From Blastocatellia bacterium (GTDB lineage Bacteria > Acidobacteriota > Blastocatellia > UBA7656), in NCBI GenBank assembly GCA_035275065.1, contig DATENM010000014.1, forward strand, positions 1 through 64,000: DNA of 64,000 nt, in the 5' to 3' direction. How positions within the stretch are numbered: position 1 is the stretch's first letter; each line of letters begins with the position of its first letter. Positions 1 through 7,927 of this stretch are shown in pieces. The position numbers and the translations under genes are program-made. A model generated the notes under the pieces. That model was not told the origin of the DNA. It worked only from the letters and a program-made list of their open reading frames with translations, and made no database searches.

Positions 1-3000
1 AAACCCTGTCACCTGCACCATCTCGCCGCCCGCAGCCGACAGCAGCAGACTGTTCTGATCGGCGACGAAGCGATGCGCGTAGCTCAGTTTGACCGAGTCA
101 ATGACGCTGAAGTCCGAGCCACCTTGCGAGGTGAAGGTGAGTTGATTGTTGCCTTCTTGAAGCAGGCGCTGATTGATGCGGAATTGCGCCACCTGATGCT
201 GCTGGCCGGTAAACGACATCGCGCCGATCTCCTGGCCGTTGAGCTGAAGGCGGACGGCGTGTTCGGGGCCGGTCGAAGAGCCGAGGCCCTGCAAGGCGAC
301 TTCGAGGAGGGCGTCATCCGAGGCTGCCTGGTTGAGCTTGGCGACCGAGATGGGTTGATTGAAAGGCGTCGGCGAAACGATGGCGCCGAACCAGTTTTCA
401 GCCTCACCGTTGTTGATCGAAGGGAAGTAGAGGAAACGGTCGCGCCGCTCGACGGTTGAAGTAAAGCTGCGATTGCGGGTTTCGCGGCCTTTGCCGACCG
501 AGACGACTGAGACGCGGCGACCGGGCAGCGCGCCGTTGGTGAGATAATAAGCGCGGCGATTGGTCGAAGGGGTATCGAGGCCCTGAGCGTAGAATTCGAT
601 GAAATCCGTTGGCTCAAGTCTGCCGCCGAGGCCGCCGCTGACGATGAGTGGGACTTCCTGGGCATCGGTGAAGAGTTGCAGGAAGCGGGGGTCTTTTGAA
701 GTATCAAAGCCGGCGGCTAGAAGTTGCGGCTGAGTGATGCGATACCAGCCGGGTTTGCCGATCAGAATCTTCGCGCCGGCCTTTGCGGCAATCTCCCATT
801 GCTTTTGCAGGTCACCTGACGACAGGCGCACAGGCGCAGCCGAGTCAGTTGCGGCGCTTCCCGGTCGCAGGATGCGCACGGCGTCAGCGTTAGCAGCACT
901 GGCATTCACCTGGCTGAGCAACAAACTATCGGCGCGCGCCGGAAGCTTCCCGACCGGCAAGACGCTAAAGGGGCCGTGCAGGGTCGTTGTGCCGTCGAGG
1001 TCAACATCTTCGAGCCAGTAGATGGCCTCTTCTTTTGCGCTTGCCAGTTTATCCACCCAACTGTAATTGATACCGGCAGTCATCACGGTGCGGCCCGCAA
1101 GCGGCACAGACCCGGCGACGAGCGTCGGGTTAACCTTCTCACGCTGCCCCGCCTGCTCGCGGTAGATGTTGAAGCCGAGATTATTGACCTCTGTGCCGGT
1201 CTGCCATTCGATCAAGACATTGCCGCTCTCATCGCTTACGGCATTAAAGCCCATCATCTCGACCGCCGTCGGCGCATTCGGCCCTGAGATCGTCCAGGGA
1301 GAAAACTGGGTGACGCCGCTGAGCTTCACCCAATTGTTTGAAGCATCGTTACCGCCCGAGACATCCTTGCCTTTTGCTTGCCAGCCGAGCGTAGCATCTT
1401 TTCTCCAGAGCTGAAGCATGGACTCATCTGTGTTGCCGTTCAATTCGTTATCGAGGTAGTGCAACTGAACTGTGGCCGCAAGGTTAGTGCCGTTGTTCAC
1501 CGTGATTGTATATACCCGCTTGATTGAATTGAGAAAATCGCTCGGCGTCGAGCCCTTGATTAAGTTCACAGTGATATCGTTAACCGTCCCAGCCGTTTCC
1601 GTGATCTGCACAAACGGATTTCCGAAACTCCTAGTGGTTCCCCCATTGAGATCAGAGCGGTTGACACTGCCGACCACGTCGCCGGTTCCTGTCGAATTGG
1701 GCGCATTGACGCCCATAAAAAGTGTGAACGCTCCGGTTGTTATATCGCCGCTAGTAAGCGCCAGCGTGCCGTCTACAGTTATATCGGCATTGAGTGTAAC
1801 GCCGTTGGAATTATTTACGGTCAGGTTGCTGAAGGTTCTTGCTGCTACGAATTGTGCTGCTGTTCCCTTAAACTCAACCGTGCTTCCGCTATTGAGTGTT
1901 ACCCCTCCCGTTGCAGTTATATTTCCGTTGATTGCACCCGAGGCACTCGTCGATCCGACCTTCAAAGTGCCTCCATTATTAATAGCGACAGAGCCTGCTC
2001 CCGAAATGACATTGGTAAGACAATCAAGTGTCCCATTAACTGTTACACTCTTTCCGGTTGCAACAGCCAGATTGTTATTTAGGGTTATGGAAGCGCCACT
2101 ATTCACTGTCCAATTTATGTTGGTGTTTGTCAGTGTGCCTCCCGACTGCGTAAAGGTTTTGCTTGTGCCTGCGAAATTAAAACTCAAAGTCGCATTAGGA
2201 TTGAAGGTTCCTCCAGATTGATTATAGGAACCACTCAAATTAACCGTACAGGTATTTCCTGTGCCGTTGGAGATGTTTAGAATACCGCCCTCAATTATTA
2301 AATCCCCACCTATGTTGATCGTATAGCCATTGGTTGAAGATAGTCTGAACCCGTTTGCGGCAGAGCCAGTATTCACAATTCTCAAATTGCCATTTACGGT
2401 AACCAAAGTACCGCTTGCCTGATAAGTCGCCGTTTGTCCTGAACTATTCCAAGTAACGTTTCCGTAGGAAGCTGAACTCGAAAATAGATTCGTGGAGGTT
2501 GAGTTGATCCAGCCTGTAACTTCAAATGTGGAGTTCGTGTCCCAAGTCGCAGTAGGACCCGCACCGCCATCTTGATTATGCTGATACTTGCTTCCACTGC
2601 CGAAGACTATGCTACCTGTTTGTGAAATTGTTCCCGCATTTACTAAAGTGCCGTTGACTGTCAGGTCGGCTCCTGATCCGTCCGCGACGGTTAGAGTAAC
2701 ACTGCTATTGAGGCTAATTTGCCCTGAGGTATTAACAGTCACTTGATCAACAGTTACATTGGCGGTGATTGTAACAGTATGACTAGCGCGTATAGTGATG
2801 GTGCTGTTAGTAGACGTTGGCGTTTGAGTAGCAGTTGACCAGGTCGTTCCATCTGTGGAGCTTTCCCAGGTCGCTGTCGAATTCCAATTCCCAGAAGCTG
2901 CGCTGCGGAATTGTATGGTCGCCGGGTCAACAGCGGTCGCCTGACTATTTGGATTATTAGTAGCCGTCGCTGTCAGGAACTTGATGGTAGACCCGCTACA

Positions 3001-3933
3001 GTTAGCCTCATAGACTCTGAAGAAATATGTCGTGTTTGCACTTAACCCCGTCACGCTAACACTGCTTCCGCTTCCATTAAAAACAACTTGTTCACCAGAG
3101 CCACCATAAGCCGCATTAGCTGAAGGGTCAGTTCCATCAACAGGATTAGTGAAAGAGTTGCTCGTATTAATCTTTACGATTCTCTTGCTGCCATCACCGT
3201 TCGTCCAACCAACCGTCATTGAGGTTGAAGCAACTGAACTGAAAATAAGTGCACTCGCTTGTGTCGTAGGAGTCGTGCAAGAACCCGTCGTGCCAGTTAT
3301 CTTAACATCATCAATACACCAGCGTTCGCTCGTCGAATTATTAGTAGCAGTTATCTTTAAACTCACTTGAGAAGTCCCATCAGGAACATTAATAGTCACA
3401 GTGCTATATCCATCTGTTGTTCGCGCACCACCATTAGAAGGAGCAACAGAGATAGGTGTTCCTAAAGTGGTTGAAGCGTTACCTGTGCCAGTGGTGTAGT
3501 GCCAGAATGCATTATTATTCCCACTAATTGTTACTTGAGTGGAATAGTTTGTTCCACCGTCAGTACTGACCGCGGCGATAACAGTATCGGTACCGTCCAT
3601 GCCATTGGTTGACCCAATAGAAAATGCAGCGACACGGAACGTTATTACGACGCTTGTATAACCAGAGAGATTTATGTTGGAGAAGGTAACCGTTGTGGTT
3701 CCATTGAGCGCAGACATTGCCGTGTTTGAACTGGTATAAAAAGTTGAACTTGCTGGTCTATCACCTGACCCGCTACTGCCGGCGACCGTATTAGCTGATC
3801 CTGTAAAAGTCCATGTGGGTGTTGCCGGTGTTGATTCAAAATCTTGTTGAGCAATAGTTGTCTGTCCCCATGCCGTTGCACTCAACAACAGAGTGCAAAA
3901 TGCTGTGGCCAAGAAGAATCCTGCTTTCTTCAT
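1..3933 (-). CDS. large secreted protein, N-terminal part; probable C25 (gingipain-like) peptidase, partial
   Basis: An open frame of 1311 codons begins at ATG 3933 and has no stop before the left edge. GGAGGA lies just upstream of the start. The N-terminus is a clear Sec signal peptide (MKKAGFFLATAFCTLLLSA, then AWGQ). Next come a beta-rich region (about 25-210), a fibronectin-III-like stretch (about 215-320), and about 480 residues of Gly/Asn/Thr/Ser-rich repeats suggesting a beta-solenoid. Near 880-970 is a segment containing EVNNLGFNIYRE. Around 1060-1100 is YRITQPQLLAAGFD followed by LQLFTDAQEVPL and later DFIEFYAQGLDTPSTNRRAYYL. That last block resembles the region preceding the catalytic domain in C25 cysteine peptidases. 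The catalytic Cys/His would lie outside the window, so the peptidase call is inference. It could instead be a large adhesin. Confidence 0.75.
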   Translation of the reverse strand, partial: MKKAGFFLATAFCTLLLSATAWGQTTIAQQDFESTPATPTWTFTGSANTVAGSSGSGDRPASSTFYTSSNTAMSALNGTTTVTFSNINLSGYTSVVITFRVAAFSIGSTNGMDGTDTVIAAVSTDGGTNYSTQVTISGNNNAFWHYTTGTGNASTTLGTPISVAPSNGGARTTDGYSTVTINVPDGTSQVSLKITATNNSTSERWCIDDVKITGTTGSCTTPTTQASALIFSSVASTSMTVGWTNGDGSKRIVKINTSNSFTNPVDGTDPSANAAYGGSGEQVVFNGSGSSVSVTGLSANTTYFFRVYEANCSGSTIKFLTATATNNPNSQATAVDPATIQFRSAASGNWNSTATWESSTDGTTWSTATQTPTSTNSTITIRASHTVTITANVTVDQVTVNTSGQISLNSSVTLTVADGSGADLTVNGTLVNAGTISQTGSIVFGSGSKYQHNQDGGAGPTATWDTNSTFEVTGWINSTSTNLFSSSASYGNVTWNSSGQTATYQASGTLVTVNGNLRIVNTGSAANGFRLSSTNGYTINIGGDLIIEGGILNISNGTGNTCTVNLSGSYNQSGGTFNPNATLSFNFAGTSKTFTQSGGTLTNTNINWTVNSGASITLNNNLAVATGKSVTVNGTLDCLTNVISGAGSVAINNGGTLKVGSTSASGAINGNITATGGVTLNSGSTVEFKGTAAQFVAARTFSNLTVNNSNGVTLNADITVDGTLALTSGDITTGAFTLFMGVNAPNSTGTGDVVGSVNRSDLNGGTTRSFGNPFVQITETAGTVNDITVNLIKGSTPSDFLNSIKRVYTITVNNGTNLAATVQLHYLDNELNGNTDESMLQLWRKDATLGWQAKGKDVSGGNDASNNWVKLSGVTQFSPWTISGPNAPTAVEMMGFNAVSDESGNVLIEWQTGTEVNNLGFNIYREQAGQREKVNPTLVAGSVPLAGRTVMTAGINYSWVDKLASAKEEAIYWLEDVDLDGTTTLHGPFSVLPVGKLPARADSLLLSQVNASAANADAVRILRPGSAATDSAAPVRLSSGDLQKQWEIAAKAGAKILIGKPGWYRITQPQLLAAGFDTSKDPRFLQLFTDAQEVPLIVSGGLGGRLEPTDFIEFYAQGLDTPSTNRRAYYLTNGALPGRRVSVVSVGKGRETRNRSFTSTVERRDRFLYFPSINNGEAENWFGAIVSPTPFNQPISVAKLNQAASDDALLEVALQGLGSSTGPEHAVRLQLNGQEIGAMSFTGQQHQVAQFRINQRLLQEGNNQLTFTSQGGSDFSVIDSVKLSYAHRFVADQNSLLLSAAGGEMVQVTGF

Positions 3934-4275
3934 ATACTCCTCCGTAGGGGCTTCCATTTGTGCTTACTAGATCGCTGCAAGATCAAGCTGCTGATTTGAG
4001 CGATCATCGGCTATCGCGATGTTCGCCGATTGGGACTATGCCACTCGGCTACGCGGAATTAACTCGCCAAAGGCTTCAGGCTCTGTACCGCCGTCGTGAA
4101 GAATAAGGGCTGTAATCGGGTGAGTTTCGCGGGTCAATGAGGCCGACAAGGCTATTTTGCAGGGGGAAACGCGACCTAAACCTGGCTTTTGTCGCGATAC
4201 AACAGGCTGTTCTGCCTGCAAAAGCCGCACATGACCTTCGTAAATTCCTGTCAATAAAAGGATCAAAGATTCTTT

Positions 4276-4306
4276 GCGTGACATAGCGTTACAAATCGGG
4301 GGGTTC
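4276..4306. repeat. 30-bp dispersed repeat, copy 1
   Basis: This is a copy of a degenerate motif made of two ~10-bp half-sites (GCGTGACATA then GCGTTACAAA) followed by a G-run and TTC. Three further copies lie at 4993-5020, 5146-5175 and 5298-5327. It sits inside an open frame on the minus strand (4036-4377) that I do not trust as a gene. Confidence 0.6.
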
Positions 4307-4560
4307 AGGGAGGTGACAGTCGCACCAATCCAGGGATTGCGGACTACCGCGGTCACAAACTTATTAACTGACTTCATGGGGGCTCCTACTAAACTAAGAC
4401 TAAAAACTGCGAGCTTTTACACCTTACCAACTGGATGCCTGTGCGCCGCCCGCACATATTTGAGCGGTCGCGCAATTCTTCGCATTCGAGTTGAACGGCC
4501 GGAATTCTTGCCTGCGCTCGCAGGCCCGAGCGAATCGACTGCCGTGGGGAAGGCGCTACC

Positions 4561-4592
4561 CTAAAGAAAACAGCATCATGAGCTTTCTTTAG
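4561..4592. other. perfect 9-bp hairpin
   Basis: CTAAAGAAA at 4561-4569 is exactly complementary to TTTCTTTAG at 4584-4592, with a 14-base loop. It lies in the gene-free stretch 3934-5657. It could be a weak terminator or a processing site, but no T-run follows. Apart from this hairpin, the four 30-bp repeats and one possible tiny ORF, I see nothing convincing in that 1.7 kb. Confidence 0.35.
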
Positions 4593-4992
4593 CGAGAGCG
4601 GCGCGGTCATGAAGAAGATACTGCAACCGCATTCCTAATTCGCCATCATCTGGCGAGCCTCTTAACCGCGGTTGAAAACCTCAATCTGCGGCTAAAGACA
4701 TCTCAATGCTTTCGTTGTCACCCAGCGTCTTGCCGCTGTGCGCTGCTGTTCCACCAAGCGAATAACCTCGCCCTTACAACCTTGTGAATCAGCCATGCAG
4801 GTTTTACACCCGCGCCCGAGGGATTTGCAAGCAAAAACTGAACGGACTAGGGCTTCGCAAATCAGCGGACCTACATTTAAGTTTCTTCTATTTCTATAAG
4901 GTTGTGATGAGCGGTCGCCGTAATATGGCCTTGCTTTAAAAGCCTGTTTTTCCATCACGAAAGAAGTGTCACTCAGGATGACAAAAAACTTT

Positions 4993-5020
4993 GTGTGACA
5001 ATGCGTGACAAATAGGGGGT
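4993..5020. repeat. 30-bp dispersed repeat, copy 2
   Basis: The half-sites are GTGTGACAAT and GCGTGACAAA, followed by TAGGGGGT. Copies 2, 3 and 4 start about 153 and 152 bases apart, while copy 1 is about 717 bases away. The sequence between copies is only faintly similar. Confidence 0.6.
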
Positions 5021-5145
5021 AGCCCCTAGCACACCAGATATGGCCACTTTGTCAGGAAGATGAATCTAAAGGACCTTGCCCAAATTGCCTATGCCATCTC
5101 ATAGCGTATTGCTTCGAGCCGCCTACAGGCCCACAAGTTGCCCTT

Positions 5146-5175
5146 GCGCGACATTGCGCGACAAAACGGGGGGTT
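5146..5175. repeat. 30-bp dispersed repeat, copy 3
   Basis: The half-sites are GCGCGACATT and GCGCGACAAA, followed by ACGGGGGGTT. The central base that differs from the other copies (C in GCGCGAC) has changed in both half-sites of this copy. Confidence 0.6.
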
Positions 5176-5297
5176 GGCACCTCTCACTGCTGTCGCCGCT
5201 TTGGTAGGATGATAAGCCTACAGGAGACAAGTCCAAGCAATTGCGCTACCCGAATGTGAACGACTTCAGTTCATCAAGAAGGCTGCAAGAAATCTCT

Positions 5298-5327
5298 GCG
5301 TCACATTGCGTCACAAAACAGGGGGTT
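5298..5327. repeat. 30-bp dispersed repeat, copy 4
   Basis: The half-sites are GCGTCACATT and GCGTCACAAA, followed by ACAGGGGGTT. Again both half-sites carry the same variant (GTCAC instead of GTGAC). This is what one expects if the two halves evolve together. Confidence 0.6.
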
Positions 5328-5499
5328 CATCCGGTTGAAATCAACGAAAAAGTAATTTAAACTCCTCAAAACATATCGTCTTCAGCTTACAACCCACTCT
5401 GATTACAAAGACTGTTCCAGATTACTCTATGGGATTAAGAGGAGGTGGAAAAGGGCAGGCCAAGATAGAAGCAAGTCCGCGGCAATGGAGGATTCCATC

Positions 5500-5610
5500 A
5501 TGGGAATGAGGACTAAACAATCGTCAATCCTTTACAAGGACAAATGCCATGAGGCGTTTCAATCTTTGCATGGTCGGATGACGCCGCGTAAGGCTGTGGG
5601 TCGTGCCTGA
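5500..5610 (+). CDS. possible 36-aa peptide
   Basis: A short frame starts at ATG 5500, with GGAGG about 10 bases upstream, and ends at TGA 5608-5610. The product would be small, basic and soluble, beginning MGMRTKQSSILYKDKCHEAF. I recognise no family. It lies alone in the intergenic stretch upstream of the helical-repeat gene and on the opposite strand. The ribosome binding site is its only support, so chance is quite possible. Confidence 0.25.
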   Translation: MGMRTKQSSILYKDKCHEAFQSLHGRMTPRKAVGRA

Positions 5611-5657
5611 AATTTTTATTGTCCCGAAAGGGGTGCGCTTGTTACCTATCGTGATAG

Positions 5658-6638
5658 CTACGATGAAGGCTTGCGCGGCTCCGAAAAGACTTTGATTGCA
5701 TAATCTAAAATCTTCTGCATCTGTTTATAGTCGCCGCGATTCTGGGTAATCAATTCGAGCAGTTTCATGGCCATGTCTTGCGCCGTCATGTTGCTGGTAT
5801 CTATCTTGCCCTTATCGTCATCTTTAACCATTTTCTTTTTCCATTTGCTCAGGTCTAAGACTCGTGCTGGTTTCGGCTCAAATCGTGGCTCGCTCGCTTC
5901 GCGTTCCGGCATGATCAGCACATTATAACGCGACGTGCTGAGGGCGACAGATGAACGATTCGCCCCGCGCAATTCCTCCCCTGTCTCGCGCCACTCAGGA
6001 TAGGCGAAGGCGAATGGGGATGCAAGGACAGCGCGCATGATGTTACGAGCCTCATAAAACCGGCCTACCGCGCCGAGTTCGGTAGCATAGGAGTTGAGCG
6101 TTTCAAAAAACCGTATCGGCTCTGCATACCGCATCATTGGGATAAGGTTTTCTATATCGTTCAAAGCTGCCTGATGGAAGCCTTCAAAGCCCTTCACCTG
6201 GGCAATGCCTAATTTTATATAGATGTAATCAGGGACGGCGGGGGAAGTCTTTAGAGCTTCATTATGGAAGTACGAAGCCGCTTCAAATTTGCCCCGATAA
6301 ATGTCAATCGCCGCTCTTGATAATAGAACCTTAGCGTTGTATGTGTGAGTCTGGCTGGCGAGGTTTTCTAACGCTTCCGCTTTGAATACAGATTCCCGGC
6401 AGTTACACCATACGAGATAATATTGCCCGATGAGTTGATATTCTTTAATCGGGATGTTGGTAAGTATTGTTGCAAGCTCTTTCACTTGCTCAATCTGACG
6501 AAAAGCATAGGCCGCTTTGAGTCGCCCCAAAAGCCGTTTCCCTAATGCCTCGTAACTGCCTACCCCTTTAAGTAGGGCTTGATACAATCGCGGCTTGGAG
6601 GAAACTATGAAAAGGCTTTTGGCTGTTTCGGTGATCAT
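5658..6638 (-). CDS. helical-repeat (TPR-like) cytoplasmic protein
   Basis: The protein has about 326 residues, if translation starts at ATG 6638, which is preceded by GGAAAGGA. The frame is open to 6674, and a later start cannot be excluded. Residues about 30-250 are amphipathic helices of tetratricopeptide character (for example ALENLASQTHTYNAKVLL, then AAIDIYRGKFEAASYFHNEA). They are followed by a charged linker containing LSKWKKKM and a last helical block (MAMKLLELITQNRGDYKQMQ). There is no signal peptide, membrane span or DNA-binding motif that I can identify. Its first ~10 codons overlap, head-to-head, the start of the small exported peptide at 6607. TPR proteins often bind peptides or act as scaffolds; a link between the two genes is inference only. 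Confidence 0.65.
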   Translation of the reverse strand: MITETAKSLFIVSSKPRLYQALLKGVGSYEALGKRLLGRLKAAYAFRQIEQVKELATILTNIPIKEYQLIGQYYLVWCNCRESVFKAEALENLASQTHTYNAKVLLSRAAIDIYRGKFEAASYFHNEALKTSPAVPDYIYIKLGIAQVKGFEGFHQAALNDIENLIPMMRYAEPIRFFETLNSYATELGAVGRFYEARNIMRAVLASPFAFAYPEWRETGEELRGANRSSVALSTSRYNVLIMPEREASEPRFEPKPARVLDLSKWKKKMVKDDDKGKIDTSNMTAQDMAMKLLELITQNRGDYKQMQKILDYAIKVFSEPRKPSS

Positions 6639-6843
6639 GCTCTGCCTGTCCTTTCCCGCTTTGGGCGGACACAACGTAGCGGGTGGCGGTTACTGTGATC
6701 CTTGTAACAACATGGACTGCACTTGCGATGAAAGCGACCATCCGCGAACCGCAGCAACGGGGAATGATGTGCCTAAAGGTTTAGGCTCCGAAGTGCTACT
6801 AGCTGTCTTTGGGCTGCTGTTACTGCTCCGATACAGAGCCTAA
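6607..6843 (+). CDS. small exported peptide with Cys-rich middle and C-terminal membrane anchor
   Basis: This 78-aa product starts at ATG 6607, preceded by GGAGGA with a 5-base gap; an upstream in-frame start at 6595 looks less likely. It has a strong signal peptide (MKRLLAVSVIMLCLSFPALG), then a short stretch with four cysteines (CDPCNNMDCTC), a hydrophilic linker, and a terminal hydrophobic segment (LLAVFGLLLLL) ending RYRA. The layout resembles a surface-anchored peptide with positive residues left inside as a sorting stop. The function is unknown. Its 5' end lies inside the 5' end of the helical-repeat gene on the opposite strand, so each gene's translation signals lie within the other's coding sequence. 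Confidence 0.6.
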   Translation: MKRLLAVSVIMLCLSFPALGGHNVAGGGYCDPCNNMDCTCDESDHPRTAATGNDVPKGLGSEVLLAVFGLLLLLRYRA

Positions 6844-6992
6844 GCGACAAGCAAAATCAAAGTAACTTGCGCCGCTCTTGTGGCAGCCTAGTATCTGTCT
6901 GCGCCATTGTAGCCAAACGCACACGGAATGCAAGCCGGAAGTTACAGAGGCGGGATTCTCAGGCGGGTAGGATGCTATACTAGGCGGGCTGA

Positions 6993-7041
6993 CTTTTTGT
7001 GCAACTCACGGCTTTTTGTGCAAAAGCGATTATTTGTGCAA
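6993..7041. repeat. three direct repeats of TTTTTGTGCAA
   Basis: CTTTTTGTGCAA occurs at 6993-7004 and 7012-7023, and the variant TTATTTGTGCAA at 7030-7041, giving spacings of 19 and 18 bases. The core TTGTGCAA is close to a palindrome. The array sits in the spacer 6844-7061, just beyond the 3' end of the nucleotidyltransferase remnant. It could be an iteron-like operator. No adjacent regulator gene is evident. Confidence 0.5.
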
Positions 7042-7061
7042 AGCCACCTGATTTGTCTGAC

Positions 7062-7190
7062 TCAGGCTAGTGGATTAAGGAATCGAGCGGCGCAGCGCAG
7101 GCCCTCCGCCAGTTGGTAGGGGAGGCGTGGCAGGCGGTTGAACGATCCGTTCAGCGTGTAGGTTGCTTCGACGGGGTTCGGCCAGATGAC
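7062..7190 (-). pseudogene. truncated duplicate of the nucleotidyltransferase C-terminus
   Basis: The minus strand here reads WPNPVEATYTLNGSFNRLPR and then LPYQLAEGLRCAARFLNP before a stop at 7062-7064. That is nearly identical to the last ~40 residues of the intact gene at 7928-8986 (WPNPIEATYALNGSFNNLPR and so on). No earlier domain is present: the similarity ends at about 7190, directly before the MazF remnant. It is a leftover of a tandem copy or of an insertion that displaced the 5' part. Being out of context it cannot make a functional enzyme. Confidence 0.75.
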
Positions 7191-7210
7191 TCGTAGTCCA
7201 GATGCACCGC

Positions 7211-7537
7211 TTACAGCAATGCGTCAAACCCCAAAGAGAATTCGATGGCGGTGCGAACCTCGCGCATCCTATCCGGCGATAGCTCAGTAATGAATTCGAC
7301 GAGATTCGCCTTTTGCACGGTCTGAAGGTTGTCTGTGTTGACGACACACTCCGCAAACACTCCATCAGCTTCAGGCGTGAGTAAAACTTCCGGCGGAATT
7401 CCACGAATAGTCGTGGTGATTGGTACAACGGTGATGCCGGTCAAGAATCGTAGTGCCGAACTTCGCGTCATAATCAGCACAGGGCGGCGTTTGTCAGGAG
7501 CGCGGAATTACTACCAATAGACCTCGCCCTGTTTCAC
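7211..7537 (-). pseudogene. mazF: MazF/PemK-family mRNA interferase with two in-frame stops
   Basis: The frame starts at GTG 7537, which overlaps the antitoxin stop (GTGA), and reads VKQGEVYW, then TAG and TAA at 7513-7508. It continues as FRAPDKRRPVLIMTRSSALRF, followed by VPITTTIRGIPPEV and AECVVNTDNLQTV. These are typical MazF elements: the N-terminal GEVYW strand, the RRPVLI strand, the PITTT strand and the VNxDNxxTV block. MazF cleaves mRNA at short sequences. Here translation should stop after eight residues. A shortened product from the internal ATG at 7480 would lack the first strand and the loop that helps form the active site. The rest of the frame is intact, which suggests recent loss. 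Confidence 0.75.
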
Positions 7538-7767
7538 GGCTCGCTCCACACTCGCTCCGGCTCCCAATCGTCAAATTCCCCAGGCGTAGCCGGGCAACGG
7601 GAGTAGCCCTGCGCATGCTGGCGCTCCAGCGCAATGGTTTTCTGGTTCCGCAAGGCAAGCTCTAAAGCAAGGCGCGCAAAATCGGCCCGCGTCATCGAAA
7701 GCTGCTCGGTCGCGCAGTCAACTTCCGCCAGCAAAGATTCATGCATGGGTACTTCGATGGTTTCCAT
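7534..7767 (-). CDS. mazE: MazE-like antitoxin
   Basis: This 77-aa protein starts at ATG 7767 (METIEVPMHESLLAEVD). The first ~45 residues have the strand-helix-helix pattern of a ribbon-helix-helix DNA-binding domain, as in MazE/CopG antitoxins (IEVPMHESLLAEVDCATEQL, then SMTRADFARLALELAL). The acidic, Trp-containing tail (EFDDWEPERVWSEP) is the kind of segment that wraps the toxin. Its stop overlaps the toxin GTG by 3 bases, so the pair was translationally coupled. The antitoxin is intact although its toxin is broken. No strong ribosome binding site is visible. Confidence 0.65.
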   Translation of the reverse strand: METIEVPMHESLLAEVDCATEQLSMTRADFARLALELALRNQKTIALERQHAQGYSRCPATPGEFDDWEPERVWSEP

Positions 7768-7927
7768 AACGGCAAAGACGCTTGCGAGATGCAGGCACGC
7801 GGACGGACTGCCCCTGCTATTCCATAGGATCATGGCAATCTGAATTCGTCGAGCCGGGCAGCCGTGGTTTTACACTAACCGCCCGCCGGATGGCAAGGGT
7901 ATCTGTGGGAATTATCGACCCGACAGG

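Noticed and set aside
4036..4377. 113-codon minus-strand frame with AGGAG before the start
   Set aside because: It contains copy 1 of the 30-bp repeat and no known domain. The other repeat copies in similar frame contain stops, so coding is doubtful.
4276..5327. Possible CRISPR array
   Set aside because: The four repeats are degenerate and spaced by ~150-720 bases rather than 30-40, and there are no cas genes.
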